From positions 1,054,001 through 1,118,000 of the forward strand of contig NZ_CP085336.1 in the NCBI RefSeq assembly GCF_020618475.1: 64,000 nucleotides of DNA. The letters are read 5' to 3'. This stretch comes from Haladaptatus halobius. GTDB lineage: Archaea; Halobacteriota; Halobacteria; Halobacteriales; Haladaptataceae. Position 1 is the first letter of the stretch. The number at the start of each line of letters is the position of its first letter. Below the pieces are notes generated by a model, which saw only the letters and a program-made list of their open reading frames with translations, did no database searches and was not told the origin of the DNA. Shown one piece after another: positions 35,309-46,694 of the stretch. The position numbers were made by a program, and so were the translations under genes.

Positions 35309-36838
35309 ATGGCTGACCAATCGTCAGATTCGTACTCGCCGCTCCGGTCGCTCTCTCGCGGCGCGTCGTTCTTCATGGCCGGAAAAGGTCTCGACAACGG
35401 CCTTCGATTCCTCATCACTCTCGTGTTGGCGCGCGGACTCGGAGGGGTGCTGTTCAGCGTCTACTCGTTCAGCTTCATCCTCCTACAGTTCGTGGAGGTG
35501 TTGACCAATCTTGGAACTGACCAATCGATCCTGAAGTTCGTTCCCCAGTACGAGGACGCCCCGAGAAAGCGACGCCGGATGCTCGGCCTCGCCTATCTCA
35601 CCTCGCTGGTCGCGGGCGTCGTCGTCGCCGTGGTTCTCTACGTCGCCGCGCCGGTCGTGACGCAGTTCGCCGACGAGGCCTTCCGTCCCTATCTCACCGA
35701 CGTCCTTCGAGTGCTGGCGTTCGTTCTTCCGTTGAACACGCTCACGAACTGCATCAAGAGCGTCTTCAAGGGCCTCGAACTGCCGGAATATCAGGTTTTT
35801 ATCATGAACGTCCTGCTTCCGGTCACCCGTCTCGCCGCGGTCGGAATCGCGCTGTTGCTCGGATACCGAATCTTCGGCGTGATAGCCGCGACGGTCGTCG
35901 CTACCGTTTTCGTATTCGTCGCGGCCGTCTGGCTGGTGCTGACGAGAACCGACCTCCGACCGTCGTTCCGCGCGTCTCGGTCGGAGGTCGTCGAATTCTA
36001 CGACTTCTCGCTTCCGCTGACGCTCAATCAGGCCGGGTACGTCCTCTCGAACCGCGTCGATATCCTAATGGTCGGCTTCTTGGGGGCGTACATCGCGAGT
36101 CCGGACGCCGCCGGTATCTACAGGAGCGCTACCGTGCTGGCCGGACTGCTCATCCTTCCGCTGAGCGCCTTCAGCCAACTGTTCCCGCCCATCGCCTCGC
36201 GCATGTACAACGACGGTCGGATGGGGGACCTCGAATCGCTCTACCGGCGGGTGACCCGATGGTCGTTCACGCTGGCGCTGTTTCCGGCGGTCGGTGCCAT
36301 CGTCTACGCGAACGAACTGCTCACGCTCTTCGGGGACGGTTTTACCAAGGGACAGGCGGTGTTGCTGTTGTTTGTCGTCGCCCAACTCACGAACGCGAGC
36401 GTCGGTCCTAGCGGGTACGTGCTGATGATGACCGACCACCACTATCTGACGCTCGTCAACCAGTGGGTGTTGGGCGCGTTCAACGTCGCGCTCAACTATC
36501 TGTTCATCCAGCAGTTCGGCCTCATCGGGGCCGCGGTCGCCAGCGCCACGGTCATCGCGGCGGTCAACGTCCTGCGAATCGTCGAGGTGTGGTACACGGA
36601 GGGGTTGTTCCCCTACTCTAGAAAGTACGTCAAGCCGGTCTTCGCCGGTGTGGCGTCGGCGCTCGCCATGTATGGATGCAAGTATTTCCTCACCGGCCCC
36701 GTCTCCGGCGCGCTTGCCGCGCTCGTGCAGGGTGCGGTCGGAGGTGTCCTCGGCCTCGCCGCGTTCGCGGCGGTGTTGTACACGCTCGGAATCGAACGAG
36801 AGGATCAGGAGTTCTTCGCGGATTATCTCCCCAGTTGA
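35309..36838 (+). CDS. Wzx-like polysaccharide/glycolipid flippase
   Basis: 509 residues with about 14 membrane helices of the MVF/PST (RfbX-like) family: GASFFMAGKGLDNGLRFLIT and ARGLGGVLFSVYSFSFILLQ at the start, LTLNQAGYVLSNRVDILMVG at the second half, and RKYVKPVFAGVASALAMYG near the end. Such proteins move lipid-linked oligosaccharides across the membrane for cell-surface glycans. It follows the AP-superfamily gene and may share its transcript. Confidence 0.9.
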   Translation: MADQSSDSYSPLRSLSRGASFFMAGKGLDNGLRFLITLVLARGLGGVLFSVYSFSFILLQFVEVLTNLGTDQSILKFVPQYEDAPRKRRRMLGLAYLTSLVAGVVVAVVLYVAAPVVTQFADEAFRPYLTDVLRVLAFVLPLNTLTNCIKSVFKGLELPEYQVFIMNVLLPVTRLAAVGIALLLGYRIFGVIAATVVATVFVFVAAVWLVLTRTDLRPSFRASRSEVVEFYDFSLPLTLNQAGYVLSNRVDILMVGFLGAYIASPDAAGIYRSATVLAGLLILPLSAFSQLFPPIASRMYNDGRMGDLESLYRRVTRWSFTLALFPAVGAIVYANELLTLFGDGFTKGQAVLLLFVVAQLTNASVGPSGYVLMMTDHHYLTLVNQWVLGAFNVALNYLFIQQFGLIGAAVASATVIAAVNVLRIVEVWYTEGLFPYSRKYVKPVFAGVASALAMYGCKYFLTGPVSGALAALVQGAVGGVLGLAAFAAVLYTLGIEREDQEFFADYLPS

Positions 36839-36898
36839 GCACCGAAACAGTGGAAGTCGGGATGCCCCGACTTCCGAGCAGCTCACCTTTTGAGGGCG

Positions 36899-37105
36899 CT
36901 ACTCGCGCCCGACGCGGGCCGCACCTCGGCGCACCGCCCGCTTTTCGAGGCAGGTGAAACAACCGTACACCTCGTCGACGTTGTTCCCGAACACGCGGGC
37001 GAACTGGGGCGTGACGAACGCACCGCACTTTTGACAGCGATTCTGCGACGGCGCGCTCGGTCGTCGAACGCGAACGCCGCTCCCGGCGGACGTGTCGTGT
37101 GCCAT
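36899..37105 (-). CDS. Zinc-ribbon mini-protein (DUF7563-like)
   Basis: 68 residues with the haloarchaeal pattern NRCQKCGAFVTPQFARVFGN then VYGCFTCLEKRAV: two CxxC knuckles around a conserved VTPQFARVFG core. This family is abundant in Halobacteria and its role is unknown. It is the last of three co-directional small genes, starting five bases after the stop of the middle gene. The C-terminus is basic. Confidence 0.82.
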   Translation of the reverse strand: MAHDTSAGSGVRVRRPSAPSQNRCQKCGAFVTPQFARVFGNNVDEVYGCFTCLEKRAVRRGAARVGRE

Positions 37106-37110
37106 GAGTA

Positions 37111-37317
37111 TCAGGCGTTGTTCATCCGGATGGCGGTCGTCTCCCCGCACCACTGGCAGGTGGTGACGCGATACGGTTCGCGCGAGAACTCGGCGTTGTC
37201 GCTCGCCTCGTTCTCTGTCAGGATCGAAATCTCGACCTGATGTGGAGTATCGGTTCCGCACTCGTCGCAGGTTTCGACGAAGTCGTCGAACCTGTCTCTC
37301 GGTTTCGTGGTTGTCAT
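37111..37317 (-). CDS. Zinc-ribbon mini-protein with two CxxC pairs
   Basis: 68 residues: FVETCDECGTDTPHQVEISI, then YRVTTCQWCGETTAIRMNNA. The CxxC pairs 40 residues apart probably bind one zinc ion, with a beta strand (HQVEISILTE) in between; it resembles DUF7835-type haloarchaeal proteins. Its ATG overlaps the stop of the upstream gene (ATGA), showing translational coupling. The function is unknown. Confidence 0.8.
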   Translation of the reverse strand: MTTTKPRDRFDDFVETCDECGTDTPHQVEISILTENEASDNAEFSREPYRVTTCQWCGETTAIRMNNA

Positions 37318-37589
37318 GGGTGGGACTGTTCGGTGTTGCACGGCGAAACTAACCGCGGGCGTTCGCGTCGCCGTCGGCGCTCGTGACGATGTTCGTTCCA
37401 AGCGAGTTCGTAGTCGAGCGATTCTCGGAGGTCGGCGTTGACCACGACGTCCGTCTCGTGTTGGGGGTTGCCGTAGAGCGCCTGTTCGGGTACTCTCGCG
37501 CGCGTCGAGTGCTGTGGCGGGCCGTACCGCGTCTCTTCGATGGGCTGCTCCGTCGTCACGTTTCCACCACGGCGCAGTGTGTTTGACAT
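37314..37589 (-). CDS. Small charged protein heading the three-gene operon
   Basis: 91 residues, mostly polar and with Arg/Glu-rich ends; the core EETRYGPPQHSTRARVPEQA and LYGNPQHETDVVVNADLRES shows an internal near-repeat of the type YGxPQH. No family is recognised. The ATGA overlap with the zinc-ribbon gene downstream is the main evidence that it is real. Residues 70-80 (RHERRRRRERPR) suggest nucleic-acid contact, but this is only composition. Confidence 0.5.
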   Translation of the reverse strand: MSNTLRRGGNVTTEQPIEETRYGPPQHSTRARVPEQALYGNPQHETDVVVNADLRESLDYELAWNEHRHERRRRRERPRLVSPCNTEQSHP

Positions 37590-37982
37590 GGATGCCAACT
37601 CCGGTCGGTTCGTTCCGGCGGTCGAGGTCACTCGACCCACTCTATTCGACCGTTGCTACTCAAAAAGGAATTCTGACCAGATTCTCAAAACACCGGACGG
37701 CTCGACGTGCCGTCTCGCCGACGCCCGTCTTCGGTCGTCGTCGCCGGAGTCCGCCGAACCGGGGTACTATGATTCGCGTCCGTGGCGTCCGTCGTCTCTC
37801 TTTCGAACGCGAATCCTGCATCGCCGTCTCCACGGGCGTACACAGAAACCGTGAGAAACGAGCGGTTGACATCGAGTAACCGAGAATTGCGTCCGCATGC
37901 GGAAAATACTGTCAACTACAGCTACCGTCAATCGAGCGATACCGCGGTGTGGCTTGCCGAAACGTATCACAGCGGATCCGAT

Positions 37983-37998
37983 TCGATGTACTTAAATT
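37983..37998 (+). promoter_or_regulatory. rRNA promoter P1
   Basis: TTCGATGTACTTAAAT: upstream TTCGA element then an A/T-rich TATA box CTTAAAT with four bases between. It lies about 330 bases before the 16S gene and is the distal of two similar boxes. Confidence 0.6.
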
Positions 37999-38063
37999 CA
38001 ACCGGCCACTCGGATAGAATGTCGAAGTCGCCCGGTGTTTCGGTTCACCTCGATACAGGTGAA

Positions 38064-38079
38064 TTCGAAGCCCTTATAT
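38064..38079 (+). promoter_or_regulatory. rRNA promoter P2
   Basis: TTCGAAGCCCTTATAT: same TTCGA-N4-CTTA layout as P1 and 81 bases downstream of it, about 250 bases before the 16S gene. Confidence 0.6.
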
Positions 38080-38193
38080 GATGGCGACAACTTCGCAGTA
38101 ATGTGAAGGACGGTGGCGGACATCTCCGTCACGGTCATCAGGAAATGAGGATTCCACCCCTGCGGTCAGCCGTACACGATGGGATCTGATGTT

Positions 38194-38312
38194 AGCCTTG
38201 GTAGTTCGGTGACACCTTGTCGGAATACCGATGCGGTGTCTCGAACTATGTGATATGTGATACACTCTCTTTGAGAGTGTCTCCGCCTACAATGCTGGAC
38301 ATTGCGTCCAGC
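38194..38312 (+). other. Pre-16S leader with processing-stem 5' strand and hairpins
   Basis: AGCCTTGGTAGTTC at 38194-38207 and GTCGGAATAC at 38219-38228 pair perfectly with 39897-39910 and 39876-39885 beyond the 16S 3' end, forming the long helix whose bulge-helix-bulge is cut by the splicing endonuclease in archaeal rRNA maturation. Before the 16S start lie two short perfect hairpins: ACACTCTC/GAGAGTGT (38262-38280) and GCTGGAC/GTCCAGC (38294-38312). Confidence 0.75.
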
Positions 38313-38315
38313 GGC

Positions 38316-39786
<1,471 letters not shown>

Positions 39787-39931
39787 AACGATCGAGACCG
39801 GGCCGACGCGCCCGGCTCACCCTTCCCTGTCAGCAGCGTGCTGACGGGGTGGCATTTCACCTTCGAGGCATTCTCGTATTCCGACGAGGCACCTTAGAAC
39901 TACCAAGGCTACTCTCCCCTTGACGAGGGAA

Positions 39932-39996
39932 GCCTTCGCTCAGTGGTGAGCATCTCCGTTTCGGAGAGTGCTCGGGTTCGAATCCCGAGGAAGGCC
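39932..39996 (+). ncRNA. Degenerate tRNA-like element in the 16S-23S spacer
   Basis: About 65 nt that fold like a damaged tRNA. A six-pair acceptor stem GCCTTC/GAAGGC stacks on a six-pair T-arm CTCGGG-TTCGAAT-CCCGAG, together 12 pairs as in a normal tRNA; the D-arm is GCTC-AGTGGT-GAGC with the GG needed for the elbow. But there are no bases for positions 8-9, and the anticodon arm is a six-pair hairpin TCTCCG/CGGAGA with a three-base TTT loop, so no anticodon can be assigned. It is probably a tRNA relic kept for processing or simply decaying. Confidence 0.65.
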
Positions 39997-40008
39997 GTTC
40001 CGTCGGGT

Positions 40009-40032
40009 AGTTCGAATCGCTCCCCTTAAGTG
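40009..40032 (+). promoter_or_regulatory. Internal rRNA-operon promoter
   Basis: AGTTCGAATCGCTCCCCTTAAG: a TTCGA element followed by the TATA-like CCTTAAG. An internal promoter in the 16S-23S spacer is known in haloarchaeal rRNA operons; spacing between the two elements is longer than at P1 and P2, so strength is uncertain. Confidence 0.5.
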
Positions 40033-40142
40033 TATGGGGCCGAAACGAACTATTCCGAAGAAAACCGATGCACCATCCCGCGAAAGCGCGGTTGGGAAGG
40101 GTTCGACGCACGCTCTTGGCGACCACCGGGACGTGCGATGAC

Positions 40143-40182
40143 GACCGTGTGTACGTGCAATCCAGGCGTCCACTGGACTCAC
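40143..40182 (+). repeat. 23S processing stem, 5' strand
   Basis: Forty bases starting GACCGTGTGTACGTGCAATC and ending CACTGGACTCAC pair with 43169-43208 downstream of 23S, broken mainly by two small central mismatched bulges, as expected for a bulge-helix-bulge site cleaved by the archaeal splicing endonuclease. Confidence 0.75.
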
Positions 40183-40218
40183 ATCCGTGAGTCATACAGT
40201 GAATCCAATCCAATATTA

Positions 40219-43131
<2,913 letters not shown>

Positions 43132-43168
43132 AATCATACCGCATTTGGAATCACTGTCGACTCCGACG

Positions 43169-43208
43169 GTGAGTCCAGGCGCAAACTGGATTGCACATAC
43201 ACATGGTC
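43169..43208 (+). repeat. 23S processing stem, 3' strand
   Basis: Reverse-complementary to 40143-40182 with a few mismatches; it reads GTGAGTCCAGGCGCAAACTG and on to CACATGGTC. Together they form the long pre-23S helix. Confidence 0.75.
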
Positions 43209-43216
43209 ACACGAAC

Positions 43217-43263
43217 CATCAACGATTGGTATCCGCGTCACGGTTCGATTCCGTGAGTTGACG
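43217..43263 (+). ncRNA. tRNA-like element directly before 5S rRNA
   Basis: 47 nt with a perfect T-arm, TCACGG-TTCGATT-CCGTGA, stacked on an acceptor-like stem CATCAAC/GTTGACG (six of seven pairs), and only a 14-base linker (ATTGGTATCC core) where D and anticodon arms should be. Its last base abuts the 5S 5' end at 43264. In Haloferax volcanii, tRNase Z is known to release the 5S 5' end at a tRNA-like structure like this, so this is a processing element and not a tRNA gene. Confidence 0.75.
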
Positions 43264-43385
43264 TTAAGGCGGCCAGAGCGGCAGGGTCACACCCGTACCC
43301 ATCCCGAACACGGTAGTTAAGCCTGCCTGCGTTTCGATCAGTACTGGAGTGCGCGAGCCTCTGGGAAATTCGATTCGCCGCCTCC
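43264..43385 (+). rRNA. rrf: 5S ribosomal RNA
   Basis: About 122 nt beginning TTAAGGCGGCCAGAGCGG and closing with the complementary TTCGCCGCCTCC. Internal CCCGTACCCATCCCGAACAC and GTACTGGAGTGCGCGAGCCT match haloarchaeal 5S. No tRNA-Cys follows, unlike in several haloarchaeal operons. Confidence 0.95.
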
Positions 43386-43400
43386 ATTCATACGACATCA

Positions 43401-43440
43401 ACCCCACACAGAGCATGCTCTGTGTGGGGTTTTTCTATTT
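43401..43440 (+). terminator. Palindromic terminator of the rRNA operon
   Basis: A perfect 30-base palindrome with arms ACCCCACACAGAGCA and its reverse complement (43401-43430) is followed by TTTTCTATTTTTG. It starts about 15 bases after 5S. A stable hairpin plus T-tract looks like an intrinsic terminator; in archaea the T-tract alone can end transcription, so the hairpin may also protect the RNA end. Confidence 0.7.
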
Positions 43441-43672
43441 TTGTCGATAGCGACGCGAAAAGCGGTTTCCGCTATGTCCGTTCGGTATCAACACCGTTTC
43501 AAGCGGTCATTACCATGCATAGCGCGCATACTCACCGATTTTAGATACGAATACGCGACGCCCGGCGGGATGGAGAGAGCGCGACGCGCGGCCATCCGTT
43601 CGCCGAACGATTGGTACAGCGACCGTTTGGGTCTACGATTTATTTTTCACTGAATAAATTGATAGTCCAACC

Positions 43673-44488
43673 ATGCGTGGCGAAAAATCGGCCGCCCGAC
43701 GGTGGACGCGTCGCAGGGCGCTCGCAACGCTCGGTGCCATTGGCGCCTTCGCAGGATGCATTACGAGTTCGAGTCCGCGACGACCGGAACTGAAAATGAA
43801 CGATTCGACCCCTGGAGCGCAGACCGTCGACTCGTGGCCGTGTTTCGGATGCGATGACCGAAACAGCGGAGCCGCCTCGACCGCTCGCGGCCCCGGTCGA
43901 ACCGCCGATATCGAGTGGACGTTCGACGGTGGGACGCCGACGATGAACAGTTCGCCGGTCGTCGTGGAGAACGTCGTCTACGCCACACGGACGGGCGACC
44001 CAGGCGGTATCTGCGCTGTCGACGCGACCACCGGTGACCCGCTGTGGCGATTCGAAACAGAGGGGTACATCTCGTCGGCACCGGCAGTCTCCGACGGCGT
44101 TCTCTACGCCGGAATGTGGGGACGGACGTTCTACGCGGTCGACATCGCGGACGGAACGCAGCGCTGGAAGGTCGATGTCGGCCACCGGTTCGGGCGTAAC
44201 CCGCGGTCGCCTGTAGGCGGTCGACGCGAAAACCGGTACGGAACGCTGGACGGCGGAGATCGAACCCGACACGCGCTCGTCACCGGCGGTCGCAGACGGC
44301 GTTGTCTACGTCGGCTGTGCGAACGGGGTTTCGGCGGTGACCGTCGACGGGGAGGGAGCGTGGCAATCGATTTCGAGGCCGACCGCGAGGACGGCCCGTA
44401 CGTGGACTCCTCCCCGGCGGTCGCCGGCAGTCGCGTCTTCATCGGCGCGTCGGACGGGTGGCTCAGAGCCATCGGAAACCGAGCGTAA
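43673..44488 (+). pseudogene. PQQ-like beta-propeller gene with two frameshifts
   Basis: About 271 codons. The first part has a twin-arginine-like signal (WTRRRALATLGAIGAFAGC, with lipobox-like AGC), then PQQ repeats in frame: SSPVVVENVVYATRTGD, GICAVDATTGDPLWRFETEG and FYAVDIADGTQRWKVDVG. From about 44200 to 44365 the next repeats are readable only in another frame (AVDAKTGTERWTAEIEPDTR, SSPAVADGVVYVGCANG), after which the original frame resumes with SSPAVAGSRVFIGASDGWL. Two compensating indels break the central blades; it is a pseudogene or carries sequence errors. Confidence 0.72.
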
Positions 44489-44594
44489 AACGCGAGCGGA
44501 CGCCACTGCTCGCCGAACGGACTCGAAACCTCTTCGAGCCGACGGATTCCAGTCATCGACATTTATTAAGCACACGGCTTAATTGGGACTACGA

Positions 44595-45230
44595 ATGGTC
44601 TCCATCGACGCGTCGTCTGCGGGGCGAAAGCTCATCATCGTCGCTCCGCTTCTCCTCCTCGTGGTACTGACTCTCGCCGTCGATATCGCCGATTTGCCGG
44701 GGAACGATCGTCCCGGCTCACAATCCGGCGAGGCGATCACCATCGAGAACTGTAGAGAAATAAACAATTCCGGGACGTACGTACTGACGAAGGATTTCGG
44801 CGGTGCGGCCGGATTAGCGTCCGGGTGTCTCGAAATCAACGCGAGCGACGTGACGATAAACGGCTCGGGACACAAGATTCAGGGCCGAGGAGTGACCGAC
44901 ACGACCGGCATTATCGTCGGAAGCGAGCGGAGCGTCTCCAACGTCACCATCCACTCCGTCAGGGTCGAGCGGTGGAACCGCGGCATCCACGTCACGAACG
45001 CATCTGACGTGACGATTCGGAAGGTCACCACGGTTCGGAGTACGGAAGGAATCACCGTCTGGAACGGCACGCGCGTCACAGTCGAGAACTCGTGGGTGAC
45101 CAACAACCTGTTCGGCGTCGTCATCGACGAGGACAGCCAGGAGGTCACCTTCTCCTCGACGCACTTCCGAAACAACCGCGCCGCGAACACGACGCGAGGT
45201 CGCGGACAGTACCGGCAGAACGGAGGGTGA
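44595..45230 (+). CDS. Membrane-anchored parallel beta-helix protein
   Basis: 211 residues. One N-terminal helix (LIIVAPLLLLVVLTLAVDI) anchors an extracytoplasmic right-handed beta-helix of the NosD-like type with repeated turns such as CLEINASDVTINGSGHKI, NVTIHSVRVERWNRGIHVTN, DVTIRKVTTVRSTEGITVWN and RVTVENSWVTNNLFGVVIDE. Many N-x-S/T sites could be glycosylated. The role may be carbohydrate binding or cleavage, not shown. The ATG at 44595 was preferred to an upstream TTG. Confidence 0.75.
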   Translation: MVSIDASSAGRKLIIVAPLLLLVVLTLAVDIADLPGNDRPGSQSGEAITIENCREINNSGTYVLTKDFGGAAGLASGCLEINASDVTINGSGHKIQGRGVTDTTGIIVGSERSVSNVTIHSVRVERWNRGIHVTNASDVTIRKVTTVRSTEGITVWNGTRVTVENSWVTNNLFGVVIDEDSQEVTFSSTHFRNNRAANTTRGRGQYRQNGG

Positions 45231-45237
45231 TAGCGCC

Positions 45238-46449
45238 TCACTCGGGCTGCTCTTCGCCCGGTGCGACGTCCTCTTTCTTCTTGATGATCTTCGCCCAGTC
45301 GGGGTACTCCTTTCGTTCGGTGCCCTCGTACTCCGGGTCGCCGGACATGGATTTGATGCTACGCGCGTCGGCCAAACTCCAGACAGCTCCGTCCTCGTGG
45401 AAGAGACCGTTAAGGACGCCCTTCTCTCGCATGTAGAGCGAGAACGCCGGTTTGACCATGAGCGACCAGAAGAAGTTCCCGACGCCCGACTCCCGGATGG
45501 TCGGCGCGAGCGAGGCGTAGTTCGGAACCTCGAACTGTTCGGCCACGTCGGCGAAGAACTTCTGGCCGGGGCGGATTCGCTGCCACTCCGAGAGCCAGAC
45601 CGGCGCGTCGAGCTTGGACGAGACGTGGTTCGCCTGCCGCAGCACGCGCTCGTAGAGACTCGGCGTCCGCGCGAAGTTGTAGTGGAACTGGAGGATATCC
45701 ATCCCCCAGTCCAAGTAGTCGACGTTGTTCACCAAACTGGTCGAACCGACTGTGAGCGGAATCTCGCCGCGATACAGGGTGAAGGTTTTCGATAACTCCT
45801 TGAAGAACTGGAGGTCTTTGTTGTTCCAGCCCGGTTCGTTGGTCAACTCGATTGCCAGCAGTCGCTCGTCGTTGCGATACTTCTCCATGAACCAGACGAT
45901 GAAGTCTCGCGGGTTGTCCCACAGATCGTCGTTCGCCATCGTCCTGGTCGACGGCGAGAACGCCTGCACCGCGGTCAGCGGGTCGTCGTTCATGAGGTTC
46001 TCGAACGTGGGTTCGCGCCCGACGCTGTCGAACAGTCCGAGCAACACTCGAATTCCGTTTCGCTCGGCCGTCGCCAGAAAGTGGTCGACCGCCTCCTCGT
46101 GTCGCTGCGGGTTCTGGAGCCAGTACTCGTAGCTCAGCCACGTTCGGATGGCGTTCAGGTCGACGCTCGCGGCGTACCCCATATCGCGCTCGATGATCGC
46201 CGGGTCGTAATCTCGCCACATCTGATAGCGGTTGAACGCCCGCGTCGGAATGTAGATCGCCCCGCGGACGTCGACCGGCGCGTCGGTATCGGGCGGTAAG
46301 TTGAGGTCGGTTCGACGCCGGTTCTCCGGCCGGTTTCTCCTGGAACCGCCCCCGACGACGCCGCTACTCTTCGATACGCTGGAAACCGCACCTACACCTG
46401 CTCCGGCACTCAACGCGAGAAATTTCCGTCGGCCAACTCGCCTGCTCAT
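45238..46449 (-). CDS. Tat-exported glycoside hydrolase, GH5/GH-A type
   Basis: 403 residues starting MSRRVGRRKFLALSAGAG, a twin-arginine signal. The catalytic domain is a TIM barrel of clan GH-A: acid/base Glu205 in AIELTNEPGWNN, nucleophile Glu288 in PVWLSEWQR, and LQFHYNFA (His256) on the preceding strand. Endo-mannanases and cellulases of GH5 share these. It is secreted and probably trims a beta-linked polysaccharide. It converges with the beta-helix gene; the two may act on related glycans. Confidence 0.85.
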   Translation of the reverse strand: MSRRVGRRKFLALSAGAGVGAVSSVSKSSGVVGGGSRRNRPENRRRTDLNLPPDTDAPVDVRGAIYIPTRAFNRYQMWRDYDPAIIERDMGYAASVDLNAIRTWLSYEYWLQNPQRHEEAVDHFLATAERNGIRVLLGLFDSVGREPTFENLMNDDPLTAVQAFSPSTRTMANDDLWDNPRDFIVWFMEKYRNDERLLAIELTNEPGWNNKDLQFFKELSKTFTLYRGEIPLTVGSTSLVNNVDYLDWGMDILQFHYNFARTPSLYERVLRQANHVSSKLDAPVWLSEWQRIRPGQKFFADVAEQFEVPNYASLAPTIRESGVGNFFWSLMVKPAFSLYMREKGVLNGLFHEDGAVWSLADARSIKSMSGDPEYEGTERKEYPDWAKIIKKKEDVAPGEEQPE

Positions 46450-46694
46450 ACTCCCTGTTCGCACTCGAACGGCAACAAAGTAACTTTACGGAATTTTACA
46501 GATCGTCCCCTATAAACGTCTCCGAGGGGACGCGGTTCACGTCGAACCGAGCACAGATTGCGTCCGCGGGAAGTCGGAAGCGTCTCGGAACCGTTTCGAC
46601 CGAGATTTGGGTGAAACTCGTCCCGAATGTAGAAAAATCTACTTTTGACTCCCCGGGGCAGTACCGTTCGTGCGTTCCAACGCACGGAATTCGA

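Larger units (their letters stand above)
37590..38193 (+). promoter_or_regulatory. Promoter and upstream region of the rRNA operon
   Basis: About 600 bases without a supportable gene between the mini-protein operon and the pre-16S leader stem. It contains two promoter boxes with the same layout, TTCGA-N4-CTTA: P1 TTCGATGTACTTAAAT near 37983 and P2 TTCGAAGCCCTTATAT near 38064. Tandem promoters with TTCGA upstream of the TATA box are characteristic of haloarchaeal rRNA operons. Transcription would start about 25 bases downstream of each CTTA. Confidence 0.7.
39787..40218 (+). other. 16S-23S spacer without a normal tRNA-Ala
   Basis: 432 bases. It contains, in order, the 3' strand of the 16S processing stem (39876-39910), a tRNA-like element (39932-39996), an internal promoter-like box (40009-40032), and the 5' strand of the 23S processing stem (40143-40182). 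Most haloarchaeal spacers carry a functional tRNA-Ala with anticodon TGC; none is readable here. Confidence 0.75.

Noticed and set aside
39932..39996. A normal tRNA gene in the 16S-23S spacer
   Set aside because: No bases for positions 8-9 and a three-base anticodon loop; no anticodon can be assigned.
43441..43653. A 70-codon plus-strand ORF after the rRNA terminator
   Set aside because: Basic, Arg-rich translation, no family or neighbour support.
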